A stretch of 64,000 nt of DNA from Phialocephala subalpina (Eukaryota > Ascomycota > Leotiomycetes > Helotiales > Mollisiaceae): assembly GCA_900073065.1 (NCBI GenBank), contig FJOG01000007.1:1067600-1131599 (forward strand). Reading direction: 5' to 3'. Made by a program: the position numbers and the translations under genes. Numbering within the stretch: position 1 is the stretch's first letter; each line of letters starts with the position of its first letter. Below are positions 1 through 13,076 of the stretch, piece after piece. Below the pieces are notes generated by a model. The model saw only the letters and a program-made list of their open reading frames with translations. It made no database searches and was not told the origin of the DNA.

Positions 1-1102
1 CAGAGAAAGGATATTGCCAGTATTTTCGATATCTGTGTCTGACAAGTCGTTGGGCTTGTACAGGATCAAATTCAAAGGGCAAAGGAAGGAAAAAAAGGTT
101 TGCCTAAAGTACGCTTAAAATGTCGAGAACTCTTGTGTTATTCTAAAGTCAGCAGGCTGTTTTTCTTGTGGGCGGCTTTGGCCAGAATCGATATTTGTAC
201 AACAAACTTTTTGAGACAACGCAGGTTGAAATCCGAGTACCAACAGAAGATAAAGCGTGAGCATTCAACAAGACTACGGTAGGAGACAATTTACTGACCC
301 ACAGATTAAGATGGACAGCAGTGTGTCGAGGTGCGCTGATGAGGGCTACCATGAATCTCACAGTGGAAGGTGGGTTTAGAAGAGCAGCCATAGTAGCTTT
401 TCGAGTAGCGCGGTCTAGCTATGGAATTGTGTGTACTGCCATAGCAACAATATTTCGAGGAGAATGGCTGATCCTGCTAGGAAATCATAGAACCCTTCGA
501 CCTCACGAAACACAAGGAAGAAGACAGGCAGTATGTATCATCCGTAGGTGAAGATTGTGCAATGAACCAGATGCATTGGTATATCCGGGCAGTAAGTGAT
601 CATTTCTCTTCAAATTTTGCGCCCTATTCGTAACAAAGCATAGGATGAAGATCTCAGAGACGAAGCTATCATCAACCTTGATTGGAGCAAAAAGATTAGA
701 ACACCATTGCATGGTAATCGCTTCACAATTAATCTCTGGCGATGTGATCGAGCAAACCCACCCAGCCGAAAAGAGAACGATGTTGTGCTAGAAGGAATAA
801 TTAACTGCACTATAAACCCCCCATTTGAGCAACCACCTCAATATATCAATCCACAGGGTGAGCTGTGGAGGAATCTCGACTTCCAAGTCGAGATGAAGCT
901 AGAAGGAACTATGTTGGCATTTGTAGCGTTGTACAATGACGAGCGGCAACGACCGCTGCAAGTCTATCCGCCCTTTGTACGATCGGTATCCAGCACGGTC
1001 AGTGGTTACCTGGTTGATTCTAGCCTGGACTACAGATTTCATGCAAGGCAAGTGAGTCCGCCCGTCGCAACAACACCAGATAGAGCGAGAGCACTTGCTT
1101 AG
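1..1102 (+). CDS. Hsp70-like ATPase (Hsp12A-type), 3' part, partial at window edge
   Basis: This is the C-terminal part of a fungal Hsp70-like protein, an actin/Hsp70-fold ATPase of unknown client range. Exons that close in phase are <1..108, 153..256, 305..428, 481..591 and 644..1102; all introns are 44-53 bp with GT-AG ends. Recognisable elements in order are a VVGLVQDQI helix, the phosphate-2 loop LVGGFGQNRYLY, the WTAVCRGALMR segment, RVARSSYGI and NQMHWYIRA, followed by the beta-rich tail with LDFQVEM. These match the usual order in the Hsp70-like family. The frame reads through to the stop at 1100-1102, but the true C-terminus may be slightly earlier. One oddity is an in-frame TGA at 40-42. 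It is either a nonsense change or the sign of an intron ending at 46. The 5' half lies outside the window, so intactness cannot be judged. Confidence 0.72.
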
Positions 1103-2449
1103 CACAGTCCGAAATATCCAACACTTCTCCGACCGCCGCGATCAGTTGTAGAACAGCGGACCAGGATTGCAAGTCTATGTCAATATATGATCGGCGAGGA
1201 AGCATATGAATACATATTGGGTATTGGCGCCAATATCAGCGACCGATATTGTCATGATGACTGACTTCATAAGAGCGAGAGAATGAAGTGAAACAGACGA
1301 AAAAGATGCCACGAGAAAACACGATTACTCAATGCAGATGCCATTATTCGGACAAGGATCCATAACCGTGTATGGATATGTCTCTGTAACTCCGTCACGA
1401 GCCATCCAACCTTGCGAGGTCACGCAAACTTAAAATATCCAGAACTGCCAAGGATGCCTAGAGAGGCCGTACTTTACTTGGGGTATCAAGTGTGTGGATA
1501 GTACCAATCTTGGGGGTGCATGAATGATATACACCTACTACTTGGAAACGAGCATATAACTGAAAGCAAGAACAAAAACGATCCGCGCGTGGCGGACAAG
1601 TAAGAGTGGGACAGTCTATCTCTTAGCAAAGGTCGTATTGGTTGTGCTTGCTCTTGCACAACAGCATCCTCACTTGGAAGGAGGTGCCTCAGCTATCTGA
1701 CAATCCCTCAACTACGAACCAAAACTTTGGTCCTCAGCCTCATGCAGTCCTCTTCGTGGCATCGATTGATAAGTCGCTCACCAAGCCGGGAACACCAGAT
1801 CTGCTGGCAATGCTACCATCTGGATGCACCACGCCTTTTGTGGACATTGATGGCGTTGACGACCAATGGCCTCGACTGTGCTTCATCCCGCCAAGCTTCT
1901 GTCATCACCCTTGCTTGCATGCGGGGGGCCAATCGTGACGGGGCTCTGGCCAGAAGTAAGCAAACCGAGGCGAGATGAAAGCTTCTCCAGGTATTGTAAA
2001 TTGATGTCTCCAACGGCGTGGGAATGGGTTTGTACGGGTGGTCTTCTCAGTAAAATCTCACGACGTAGCGCGCACTCCAAGTCCACGAAGCAAGCGAGAT
2101 GGTCGACTCCCTTACAGGTATCCAAAAAATATGTGAGCAGCTGCGTGAAGGAGACAACCTGCGAGCTATCTTCAACTACACCTGTCAACCAAGACCAGCC
2201 TGGATATCTGCCCATGCAGCCGCAAGCCATCTTAGACACTATCATTATCCCGTGTGTAAATCCGGCTCGGATCATTGGTCTCGGGGACTGAAATCCGTCA
2301 AAGAATGCCTGTAACCTTACTGGTGTGTCTACCAAAAATCGCATGGAATATTTGTGAGCCTCACACCTCAAGTATGAATATCGGCAGAGCATCCCCGAGG
2401 CTGGAAAAGGGTGCTTCTCGATCAACGTTCGTCCGACAGATCGTGGAGT
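1103..2449. other. Intergenic, no supported gene
   Basis: This 1.3 kb stretch has several open frames of 60-190 codons on both strands. None shows a family motif or splice partners. A 191-codon minus-strand frame (1883-2458) overlaps the 5' end of the next gene and has no recognisable domain. I read the stretch as the 3' flank of the Hsp70-like gene plus the promoter of the pepsin-like gene. Confidence 0.5.
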
Positions 2450-4306
2450 ATGCATCACCTTAGACTTCTCGTTGTTTTAATAGAAGTGGCGTCGGTCACT
2501 CGAGCCAATGACTGCACCATTCCTCCTCTTGTTTTGGCAATAAGTAAGCCTGCCACGAACCCTCGACTGTGACCCCTCACAGCTTGATTGACGTTGCCTA
2601 GAGAATAATACACTTTCTGGGGATGGTATAGCACTTAATCGTGGCATTGCCGCAAAGTTCGGAGACGGAAAACAAATCGAAGGTAAGTCGTAGTATCGAC
2701 TCTAGCCGAGAGAGTGCTGACGACTAAAGGCTTGCGCCTGGATTTCACGCGCAACAATACTGGTCTTCGAAATTCCCTCGATTGCTCCACGGGCAGTCAA
2801 TCCACGATATCGCAATGTATCGGAGCATCTGGCGGGGTATTTATTATCAATGCAAGCACAAGCTTTAATGCAGCCACGAGCGACTCCTGGAATGTAACGA
2901 GCATCGATGCTTCTCCGAATGGGGCCCACATAACATATGGATACGATACGGTTACGTTTGGACCCAACGATACCATACCTAGCTTCCCTTTCGATGTATG
3001 GAGCGATACCACGAGCGCAAATCGGAGTAGTCTTGGCATGGGAAGAAACTCATCCGTCCTTTCGTCGCTCCTGGGAGCTGGGGTAATCCCGTCTCCAGAG
3101 TTTGGGCTCTACTATGGCAGCAGAAGCATGAATAATCCTTCTGATGGAGAACTGGTCATCGGAGGGTACAACAGCAATCGTGTCAATGGAACCTTTGCAA
3201 ACTTCAGCATGGCTACCTCGTACTTGGACCAGCCTTGCCCCCTCCAAGTCCTGCTAAAAGACGTTCGTGTCACAACATCGAACGGGTCGAGCAGTTCTCT
3301 CATGGCGGATGGTGAAGCAAGAGTACCAGCGTGCATCAATCCTGTCGAAAATGGCTTTCAGTTTACACCCGCCATGTATAAAGTCTGGGCAGGCTTAACC
3401 CAGCATCCTTCCAATCCGCCAAGTGATGGCTCCCACAACTACACTCAACAGACTTATCCACTGTCCAGCGAACCGTTGATGAATGAGCTGATCATTCAAC
3501 TCGAAGGCTGGTACCAAGTGACCATTCCCCACTACGAACTCGTTAGCTTTGAGCGCGGTAATGACGCCCAGGGATTATACGCCGTGATCAACTCGTCCCG
3601 GATCCAGTCTGCTGTAACCGATACTGGAGGCCGCTTCACGTACCCGGTCCTTGGCGGGGTTTTCCTCTCCCAGAATTATCTCAATGTGGACTACAATCGC
3701 AATGTCTTCGGCTTGGCTCACGCTATCACATCGATTCCTTCTAACGACACTGTGACTTCCACTTGTAGTGGGGGAACACAGGAAATCGAATTACCACCTT
3801 CACCGTCAACCAACTCAACACCAAGCGCGTCTCCGTCGTCAGGAAGTACGCTGAGTACTGGTGCAATCGTCGGTGTCGCCATCGGAAGCGCAGCTGGCCT
3901 TATTCTACTTGTGGCCGCAGCAGTAGGACTCTTCTTCTACCGCAAAAACCGTAGAACGCTTCCATTCGCCACTCGTAATTCAGATGGAGACACAACGGCA
4001 CACCTCTCGCCAGATATGTCAATGACGGGAAGTGCGAGTGTGGGGACGCGGACGCATTCTGCACCCGATGCTTCGCAAAGCGATTCTGCATTCAGGCAGG
4101 GTCACCAACAGCCGCAAGAGGTTACGGCTGAGTTGCCCTCGCCAAGTGGTTCGCCAAACTCCCCGCAGCCAGTTGTTGAGCGATGGGATGATGGAATGTT
4201 GCCTAAAGGTATACCACTGGGGATGGCCGCCGTTCCCAACATATCCCAGTTTCTTCAGTATCGATCTGGCACGGCAAAGGAGTCGAGGAATAACCTAGGT
4301 GGATGA
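2450..4306 (+). CDS. Secreted single-pass membrane protein with degenerate pepsin (A1) fold
   Basis: Three exons close in phase: 2450..2543, 2602..2682 and 2730..4306, about 583 residues. The start ATG gives a signal peptide (MHHLRLLVVLIEVASVTRA). The lumenal domain of about 400 residues has the layout of a pepsin-like aspartic protease, with many N-glycosylation sequons and a C-terminal lobe motif around LGGVFLSQNYLNVDYN. A serine/threonine/proline stalk, one membrane helix (about residues 437-459, GAIVGVAIGSAAGLILLVAAA) and a cytoplasmic tail of about 120 residues follow. The first catalytic motif D-T-G-S reads LRLDFTRNN, and the second active-site stretch reads MADGEARVPACIN without D-S/T-G. 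A proteolytic role is therefore doubtful; a surface binding or sensing role is an inference. The gene converges on the Fab1 gene, with stops 242 bp apart. Confidence 0.8.
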
Positions 4307-4548
4307 CCATGAATGCTGGGTCAACCTTGTCGATAGAAGAAAGGAGAAGATATCATGTGAGGACACCGCGCCACTGGGGGCTAAGAGGAAGGAACTGTAA
4401 TGTAATTGATACCAGCTTCACTTCATCCATTGAAAACAAAAGGACTATTTTCTTTTCCATCCCAATTCCCATACCACTCCTCGCTCCACTAAATGCTTAT
4501 GCTCTGTGATCATAATGGTCGTCACTCATTCATTCATTCAATGAAGCT

Positions 4549-7500
4549 CTATGCTTCGTTGTCGATTCTACTCTCTAGCCTCGCTTCTATTCTAGCATGA
4601 GGCCTCGGCTCCACCTGCTGCCATTGATGCCAACTGTTCGGTGCTAGGGGGCTATTAGTTTGCGTCACTTGCTTTGTCTCGTTTCACTGGGTGTGTAAAG
4701 GGAACGTACCTTGAAGAATGTATCTGTTCATTGCCTCACGGAACCGGGATTTGTATTCCTGGGGATGAGTTAGAGGATGATCAAGGTAGGATAGTGAGGG
4801 TAAAATACCTTCGGTGAAGTCACGGTGGGTCGGTTGCGTCCACCGCCTGCGAAACCACGATCCTTGATCCAGGATTCGAGCTTTTTGTCCTTTACAGTGT
4901 CAGTAAAATTTTTGGAGATTGGGAAAGTCAGGAGAACCTACCCAGGTGTATGTTCGGACGACATCGATGATACCGACAACGAGCTCTTTTCTCGCTTCGT
5001 CGACTGCTACCATCAAGGAGTAATCCATGACATCGTTTCTTTGGAGGAACAAGGTGTCGTTGAAGATAGCCGCTCGAAGGAGCTTCTTAGAATGCTAGAC
5101 GCTTGTTAGCTCATTATATGAAAGGAAGGAGGCGAAGAACTTACCTCGCGTGCAAATAGCGGAGACTCATAGATGAACTCCACCATATTCTCATCAAGCA
5201 AAACCTCGTTCTGCTCTCCAGTTGACTGGATCTTACGGTTCCGCATCGAACCCTTGAGATCGAAAATCCGAGTGGGTGACCGATCGTAGAAAAGGTTCTC
5301 CATGACCAACACATCCCATTTTATTTCGGTCCCAGTGATAGGATTTTTGATGATAATCTGGTAGAATCCAAGCATCTTCGCTATGACGGTTGGCAGATCA
5401 TGGAAGAGTGCCTCGGCCATGATGTTAAAGTAAGCAGGTGCGAACTTCAGGAAAGCCTGTGTCTCGATTGGGGAAAGGGACTTGATGACGAGCCTGTCAT
5501 CCAGTGTCTTCAAGAACACTGATTTCGTCTTTCCTCCCTTGGAGTCCCATTTCAGGCATCGCGATAAAGACTCCACGATACGATCGGCAACACCGCACTT
5601 CCGTCGCACGGCGTCGAATTGCTCAGCGAAGAAGATTTTGCACTGCATGCGCGCCGATCCATCCACAAATGAGTATGCCAAATGGGTTCCAGTAGCTCGA
5701 AGGAGAGACGTCTCGACTTCTGCCTGGTCGAGGCCGTCCTCACAAGTATCAGGTGATCCATCCTGGCTGGAACTAGGTCGTGTCTCCTTTCTGGAGCTGG
5801 CTTGACCTTGGTTCCGAATATCTGCCAACTTGTCTTTGTAGTCTTGCGTCTGAAGGGCAAAAGCTATCAACGAGCTCGGCTCATCTTCTCGAACAATGAC
5901 GTCCATGTCAGCGAAAATGTGGTCACCGGCATTGGTAGGGTACTCCAGAGGCGTCCAACCACTTGCAGATCGTTCAGCCCAGAAGTTCGTCAGCATCTTC
6001 ATCAGACTCGACTTCTCGTGTTTAGGGATTTCTTCTTGGGTATCGGATGATGGTTTGGAAGACCGCAAGGACTCGGCGATTTCTGCAGCACCAGGGATGT
6101 CATCAAGCAACGAATGATCAGCGTCACTTGCTGCACCATCGTCATCCGACCCAGTTTGGCTGATGTTATTGTGATTGTCATCGGTTTCGGCCTCAGTAGC
6201 AGTCTCGTCGGCTGTGGCACCACCGTCTGTCGGAGAATGAGGTGCAGTGTCGCCAGCAGTAGACTCTTTGTTCATATCGGCAAGGCCTTCAACGATACTA
6301 GTTGACTCGGTATCTGGTTGCGTAGGTTGAACAGCTCGCAATTCCTCATCAGTTGGGCCACGCTCCTCAACGGCCTCATTGGCGTCTTTGTAGACCTCGA
6401 CAATAGGCTTAGAGAAAGCTTTGGGGAAGGCCCGTGATTGTGGGACCCTGGCAGCACGCTGTTTCTTGTCACGAAGGCGCTCTTTCTCGAATTCTCGACT
6501 CAGTTGCTCGAAGTGCTTAGCCAGGGTTGAGACTTTAGAGTCTTTACGCTTAGTGTGAGGACCTGTCGATCGAGGGATGTAAGAATGGCCAGCCTTGCGA
6601 TGAGCCTTGATGGAACCCAAGCCAAATCTCTCAGCAAGCTTTTTGTCTGTCGCCTTGACGGGTTCAGTAGCAGAAGTCTTCAGACCTTCAAGGGATGGCG
6701 TCAAGACATCTCCGACTGCTTTGTGGTCACCCTGTCTCGAATGAGTTCTTTGACTTGGATGTAGACGGCGTAGGGTGCCGGCAGGTTGTGACTGCGTGCG
6801 GATGAGCGGTGGAGATGCAGCCGTACCACTTCGCCTTGCAGTACCACGTTCAGATGGGCGTGGAATACCAGATACTTCAGACCTAGAGCCGGGTTCCGGG
6901 CTTGCCATGTTTGCTCGGCGAAGCCTTTCTATCTTTTCAGACAGTGTAGACCCAAATGGTGCTTCGGCAAATGGCGGCGATGCTTCGCTAGAGTCCGTGG
7001 GAGTCTCAACACATGAGAAATCCGTGGTCAGAGGTGTTTCAGTTGGCGTTGGCTCAGGCCCTTCGTCCTTCTTCGTATATGCTAGATCAAGATGATCGAT
7101 ACCTTCACGATCAAGCTCTGAAGCTTCAGGAGGACCGGGTGGGATGTCTAGAGTCAGAGTTTCCATGGAATCAGAATTGGCAGGAGGCATGTTTTCCTCC
7201 ACCACAGATGTCAGAACCTCTCGTGCTTCTTCAGCAGAAACGTTGGAATTGTTGCGAGTCAACTCTAAAGATGTGCTCGGAGACTTCTCATCTATATCTG
7301 ATGCCATGTCTGTCGGCTCGCCAGAAATGGACGTAGCTGCTTCGTCACGGTCGATGAACATTTTCTTGAGTTGAAGAGCAGCAAGTTTTCGAATATCTTT
7401 CTCTGAAGGGAAGAAGTCGGCATCAAAATTGGCGAACGCGTCATCCCACTCTGCTACTTTCTCCTGCATTGCTCTCACGGCTCGGTTAAGTGGTATGATC

Positions 7501-10500
7501 TCGTAATATTTCGAATCCATGTACTTCTCTTGGAGCTTTCGTATCATCGAGGCATGCTCTTCCTGCGCCCGCCTTGTCAATCTTTCAACCTCAGCCTTGC
7601 ATGCTTCAGCTTTCTCAGGGGCAACACTGTCAATATTCATTCCTTTGATTCGAGAATGAACAGATGACATGAATCGATTCCATCGGTCTTCGATCTTTGT
7701 AAACAAATCATTCTTCAGTCTCAGGTCTTTGTCGACTTTCCAAGTGACTCTAGTCCGTGGGACAATGATCTCAAGGAGGTCGATCGGATCGTAGTGCACC
7801 CGAATTGCCACATTCCGAAACCCAAAGTAGCGAAGATGATCACGGTGAATGTCGTGAGGACAGAATCCAGCTCGGAGATGCAGTTCGCTGCTCCAGAATG
7901 ACAGTTCAAGGTATTTCCCGAGAGAATACTTCCATGTACTTTCGGACATTGGCATGACCTGGGTTTCCTTTTGGCAGATCTTACAATAACTCCACATCAA
8001 GATAGAATCCTGGAGTCCTTTGATTTTGCAAGGCGATTTCTCCACGAAAACAGTAATGCGTGCTTCGCCGTGGACATATGTCCTATGATGCTCGGACATC
8101 TTGCGTTCGCAGCCGTTGGAAGTACATATCGTGTTGACGCTCAAGCACAGATCTTCTACATACTGGCCCAATGTACAGTCAGGCTCGAATTCTGCGTGTT
8201 CGTTGTAAAACGCTAACGCCAGTAGGTCGGGCCCGGCACACGGGATTGTGGTCGCTGTGCAAACGACAGTGTACAAGACGGTTATGTTCTGATGTGCGTA
8301 AGGGTCAAATAGGTTGAGGTTGCCCTGTATGTAGTTCTCCCATTGCCTTTTTTGCGTCTGATAAACGTGCAAGGCCTTGTCGTATTCGGCATCGTGAACT
8401 GCGTGTAAAACTTCCATGATCTGGCGAGGCGCCTTTTTGACAGTCTCGTGTACCATCTCAGGTTTGATAAGCTGAAACTTTTGTGGCTTGGACTTCTCGG
8501 TCTCTGTTTGTTCCTCGTAGGTATCTTGGTCTCGTAACCGTCTCAGCAAGACAAGTCGCCGTTCCTGCTCTCGAGCTCTCATCAAGAGATATGGTTGAAC
8601 AAATTTAACAAATGGCGAGGCAGACAAGATTTTTGTTTGATGCTTTGCCACCATGTCGCTGTAAAATGTAGGCATGGGGATATCTTCTGGGAGTGGATCC
8701 TCTTGAGAGCCATGCGCATGCGACTCATGAGCAGAAACCAACCTCGCCGCCTCCACTTGAGACTCGGGAACATTCTCATCGGAAGCTTGAGAAAGCTCTG
8801 TAGTGCTGCCATCGATTGTGGTACTCGGCGCTGTACTGGGCACGCTGCTCTGATCATTTCCAATCAAGTTATCAGCACTCTGTGGCTGCCTCTCTCCATC
8901 AGCAACCGCACTCAATTTATCGCTGGCGGCAGCAATGGTGTCCTTCGAAGTCATTGGAGTCACAATCCCAGACTGACTGGCCTGGGCTGCCTGCAGTAGA
9001 TGTGGAGAAATGTTGCCGCTAATTTCGGCTACAGAAGGAATGAGCACAAATTCGTCTCGCATCAGACACGTCTCGAGCTTGAGATTGTAGACGACGTAAA
9101 CCATGAATTCTGTGATCCTTTTCATCTTGTGTAAAACCTCCATATTAGCTCCTCGCAGAGCAATCGTACATCCGAGCTCTTTGGGGCAACCAGAGAGGCA
9201 TATGTACGTCTTCTTCCTGCCTGGGATGTCATTGTGTACGAAAGTCTTGACATCAAAACCCGCGCTCTTCCCGATGTGAACAGGCTTCAGAGCAACCATG
9301 TCGATAGAAGAAATGATTTCAGTTTGAGCACAGCGTGAAACGGCTTCGATGACAGACTGTTTGACATTGTAGGCGACAGCAATGTTTGCTTCTGCGAGGT
9401 ATTGCAACGCCAGTCCCGAAATATGCTTTTGAACTAGTAGCAATTGCGGTCGAAGGGAAGCAATCCGGTTAACCATGTTTCTCAAGAACTCCTTCTCTTG
9501 AGCGATGACTGGCTCCAGGCTCATGAAATGATGCTGGTGCCTTTGATATTCGATAGGGAACGAGACGATGACAATGCGAGGATTGGAGATCCTCCGCGGC
9601 ATACTTTTCAGAGCAAGATTCTTGGTGAACACAACGCCAGACACGTAAGACGTATCTCCCGGTTTTCCACCCGGGATCTTCTTGAGCTTTACATAGTGTC
9701 GAATATCAATGTCATCCCCAGCCCGGACGTCAGGATTGACATCGTCTGTGCATTGAAGGAGAATAGGGATAAGGGCCTTTTCCCAAGACGCAACGTTGGG
9801 TATATTTGCATCCTCGAGGAGCTGGTGCAGGAGTCTTCGTACGTGATGTAGACTAGCATTGTTCAACTCGATAGCGGGAGCTCTAGCATCCCGCATGGAG
9901 GCACTACGAGTCATTTTCAATGGACCAAGATTTGGAGTCGAAGAGGCTTCCGCACTGGCCATTTGCTCATCCAGGTTGCCAAATCCGGGAGCTTGTTGCC
10001 GCGGAGGTGGTCGAGAGTGGTGTAGGGTGTTGCTCGCAGCGCTGAGATTGCGCCGCCTGTTGGGCCTTGAAAAGCCGACTACAGTGGCACTACCCCCGTC
10101 GTCCAAACCACGGCTTGTAAAACTCACGCCACTGACACTCTTTTCACCAGTTCTAGATCTGTGTCTTTTGCTTGCGCTTAACAAGGACCCAAACCCGGAT
10201 CTATCGTTCTCAAAGACCGGGCTCGCTACGCTGCCACTGTTCATAGTAGCAAAAATGCTCAATTGCTCGTCAGCACTGGACTCCTCGTCGGACATGTATG
10301 GAGCCAGATCAGGATCGATGATGTTGTCGTCATGGAATGCCGGTAATTGCGACTTTTTGCTGAGATCTTCCTTCAAGCCCCGGTGGAATGGAGCTCTTTC
10401 CTCCGCCATCGACTTGTTGAAACGCCCAAGAAAATTGTGCTTTGAGTGATGTCGCTTATGACCAGATGATGCTGGTCGGGCAGAAGATGACAGGGCTTTC

Positions 10501-12317
10501 AGAGACCTTGAAGAGCTGGGTCGACTAAGTTGCGGTGGAGCGTCTATTTCCAGTATCGCAGATCGTCTATTGGTAGAGTCGCCAATCCTTCTAGCAGCAG
10601 GGATTGCCATCATCGGCGTGGTCAACGGCCTGTTTCGGTCACTCCCACCGGCAACTTCACCTTCCTGGGCATGATCGATGGGGCCTATTAATCCAGCCTT
10701 GGTAGATGATTCATATTTTGCTTGTTGAGATTGAAAAAATGTCGGCAGGGTAGACTCATCATCAGCAGAGTCGTCAGAGCCACTGCTTTCGTGCCGGCGG
10801 TTTATAATGTCTAGGCAAGTCTTACACACTCTGAGAGAGCCTTGTACTCCGAATCGTTGACCCGATATGATAGAGGTACATTTTGAATCGAAAATGCAAC
10901 CACATGTTCGGCAATGGTGCTTCCTCCGAAAAGCAGTAAAGGTATCTCCACAAAGAAAACATTCTTTGCAGATGTCATCAGCCATCCAGAATTCTTTGCT
11001 CAACACCTGCTTCCTCATTTGTTCCAGGCGTGTACTGACGATTTCTGATGCCCCCTCGGTGGATGTTGTCCCTGGAATGCGTCTTCTGCCCAGAATACCA
11101 TATTGGGGGCCTTCATCTACAGAGAATGACCCATGCCGAACACTGTTATGGGCAGAAGTGTTGATTGGACTTGTCTCGGCAGTACTGCGGTCAGTAGAAG
11201 ATGCTCGTGAAGCCTGGTAGCCTGGTAGGTGAGATTGGGTGATGCGTTCGATTGCAGCAGGTCGTTTCATGCTATCTTGCTTCTTTGATCGTGCCGAATC
11301 TCCGGCTCGCAATGAAGACAACGCCGATGAGGCGCTCTTCGCAATTCCAGTCTTCTTTCCCAATTCAAGACTTCCGTCTCCGCCAGTGTCCACGTTGTCT
11401 GCAATACTTGCTTCGTCGCCAGCGCCATCTTCAGACGCCTCTGAATCATCAACAACAGATCCCTCTGAATCATCAACAACAGATCCATCAACATTTGGAC
11501 GCCTACTTTGCCGCACTTCTCCAAAACCAAAAGTATTCGACTCTTGCGTTGTAATAGGACTTAAAGCTCTGCCTTCGGCCCCGCGCATCTCTGCATTCAT
11601 TCGTCCATTGTCTCCATCTTTAAAGGCGCTTACATTAACGGGTGCAACAGTAGCAGTCGTGGCTGTTGATGTGGTGGCCTTCGCTATAGGAGCCATCGCA
11701 GGTCTAGATGAATTTCCCGACTTCGCAGTTCCCGGAGTGGTTGCCGCCGTTGAGATGAGCGAGCCTTTCGAAGACTTCATGGTTTGTGACTGACTTTCAG
11801 AAGAGTTCCCAACAAATGACGATGTCGTAGGTGACTGAAGGCGAGAAGAGGAAGCCGAGATCTGTGTCGATGCAGTAATTCCACTATCCTCCCTGGTTGG
11901 TGCGACTGATCCTTTCGAGGTGGGAGTTTGTACACTTTGGCCCTTCGTCGAGCCATTCTCTATGCTTTCATTATCTCCCTTGTTGGATGACGGCCCGCTC
12001 TTCTCCTTCCCACCAGTGACCGCACCTCGAAACCGACTATACAGCCCACTAAGTCCATTTGGTATTATATCATTGACCAGCCCTTTACTCTCTGTACTTG
12101 TAGCAGGGGGCGGTGGCGAGGAAAATTCATTGAAGGTTGTGAGGGTTTCGGAATGGCTCGCAGTGCTGTGTATCTTGTCAAGAGCCTGGGCTAGCTGCTC
12201 CTTGTCAATAGGCGTTGATCCTGATAGAGAAGCTAGAGAATCGCGACGTGATCGAAGTCCAAGTGGAATCAGGGGAGGATGACCTATTGAGGTCTTGGGA
12301 GAATCTTGGGTAGACAT
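4549..12317 (-). CDS. FAB1: 1-phosphatidylinositol-3-phosphate 5-kinase (Fab1/PIKfyve)
   Basis: The enzyme makes PI(3,5)P2 from PI3P on endosome and vacuole membranes and controls vacuole size and retrograde traffic. Minus-strand exons are 5145..12317, 4942..5094, 4809..4889, 4710..4758 and 4549..4643; they close in phase to about 2516 residues. Domains in order: a long disordered N-terminus, a FYVE zinc finger near residues 440-505 (WMADDICKECFLC, RKHHCRTCG), a CCT/GroEL-like domain near 900-1095, a cysteine-rich CCR region, then the PIP kinase domain from about 2190 to the end (IFDLKGSMRNR, DYSLMVAVDE, SPKEYKSRF). I place the start at the ATG at 12317 because the frame upstream opens only with GTG. 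The C-terminal tail after APNSWHQWQQ runs about 25 residues further. A large acidic and serine-rich insertion lies between the CCR and kinase domains. Confidence 0.95.
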
Positions 12318-13076
12318 GTTGACAATGCTATCGTTTGCCCGCACTTGTGAAGCTACGTGCCAGAGGCCGGAATGCTTGTGGAATAGAGGAGGGCAGGCTT
12401 AGGATTTCGGTGGAATTACGAGGCCGCAAGTCCGGCTGTCGTGACGGAAGATCATGTCACCGACTTGTAGGCTTCGATTTGCGTCGTTGTTACGAAGATG
12501 TCCTGCATTGTCTTCGAGAAAGTCAGTCAACCTTCATGGTCGAGGCAGAGTCTCTGTAACAGGAACTGACTTGTTATCTAGTGGCGAGGCTTCTCATGAT
12601 CGTCTGCAGCGTGTCAGACATTCAGAACAACTGCGAGTAGAGTTGAGTGGCGGCGGACGGCGGATGGCGATGCTTAAGATTCTTCGTGAGTCAAAACACT
12701 TCCACGACTCGTGATTTGTAGCTCTCACAGTACGCGGCGCTCTTCCTTGGCAGCATGTGGTCATGCATGGGGGTTACGCGAAAGCCACAGACATCAGCCA
12801 CAACCCGCACTTTCAGCCTTGTCCAGCCTTGCGCTAAAGAATCGCGACCGCGTCCTCGGAATTCCCTTCGAACTCAAATCACGACTCGAATCCTGCCACG
12901 ACGCGATCACCAGCGACTCTTTATCGCGGTTCCAGTCGAACACGTATCGACAAGTACTACACTCCCTGTGAGGAAACTTTCCAAGATCCTACTTCGAGTG
13001 TGTTCCTCCAAGCATGGATGTGCCTGCTCTGGCAAAATCACGTCTACACGAAAGTTACACGTGCACGACTTGAAGG
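12318..13076. promoter_or_regulatory. Divergent promoter region between FAB1 and the OB-fold gene
   Basis: This 760-bp spacer separates two divergently transcribed genes, so it must hold both promoters and 5' UTRs. Small open frames on the plus strand show no domain and no splice partners. No TATA box or clear operator was recognised. Confidence 0.5.

Noticed and set aside
1883..2458. 191-codon minus-strand frame
   Set aside because: It overlaps the signal-peptide exon of the pepsin-like gene on the other strand, has no motif and no splice support; chance open frame is likely.
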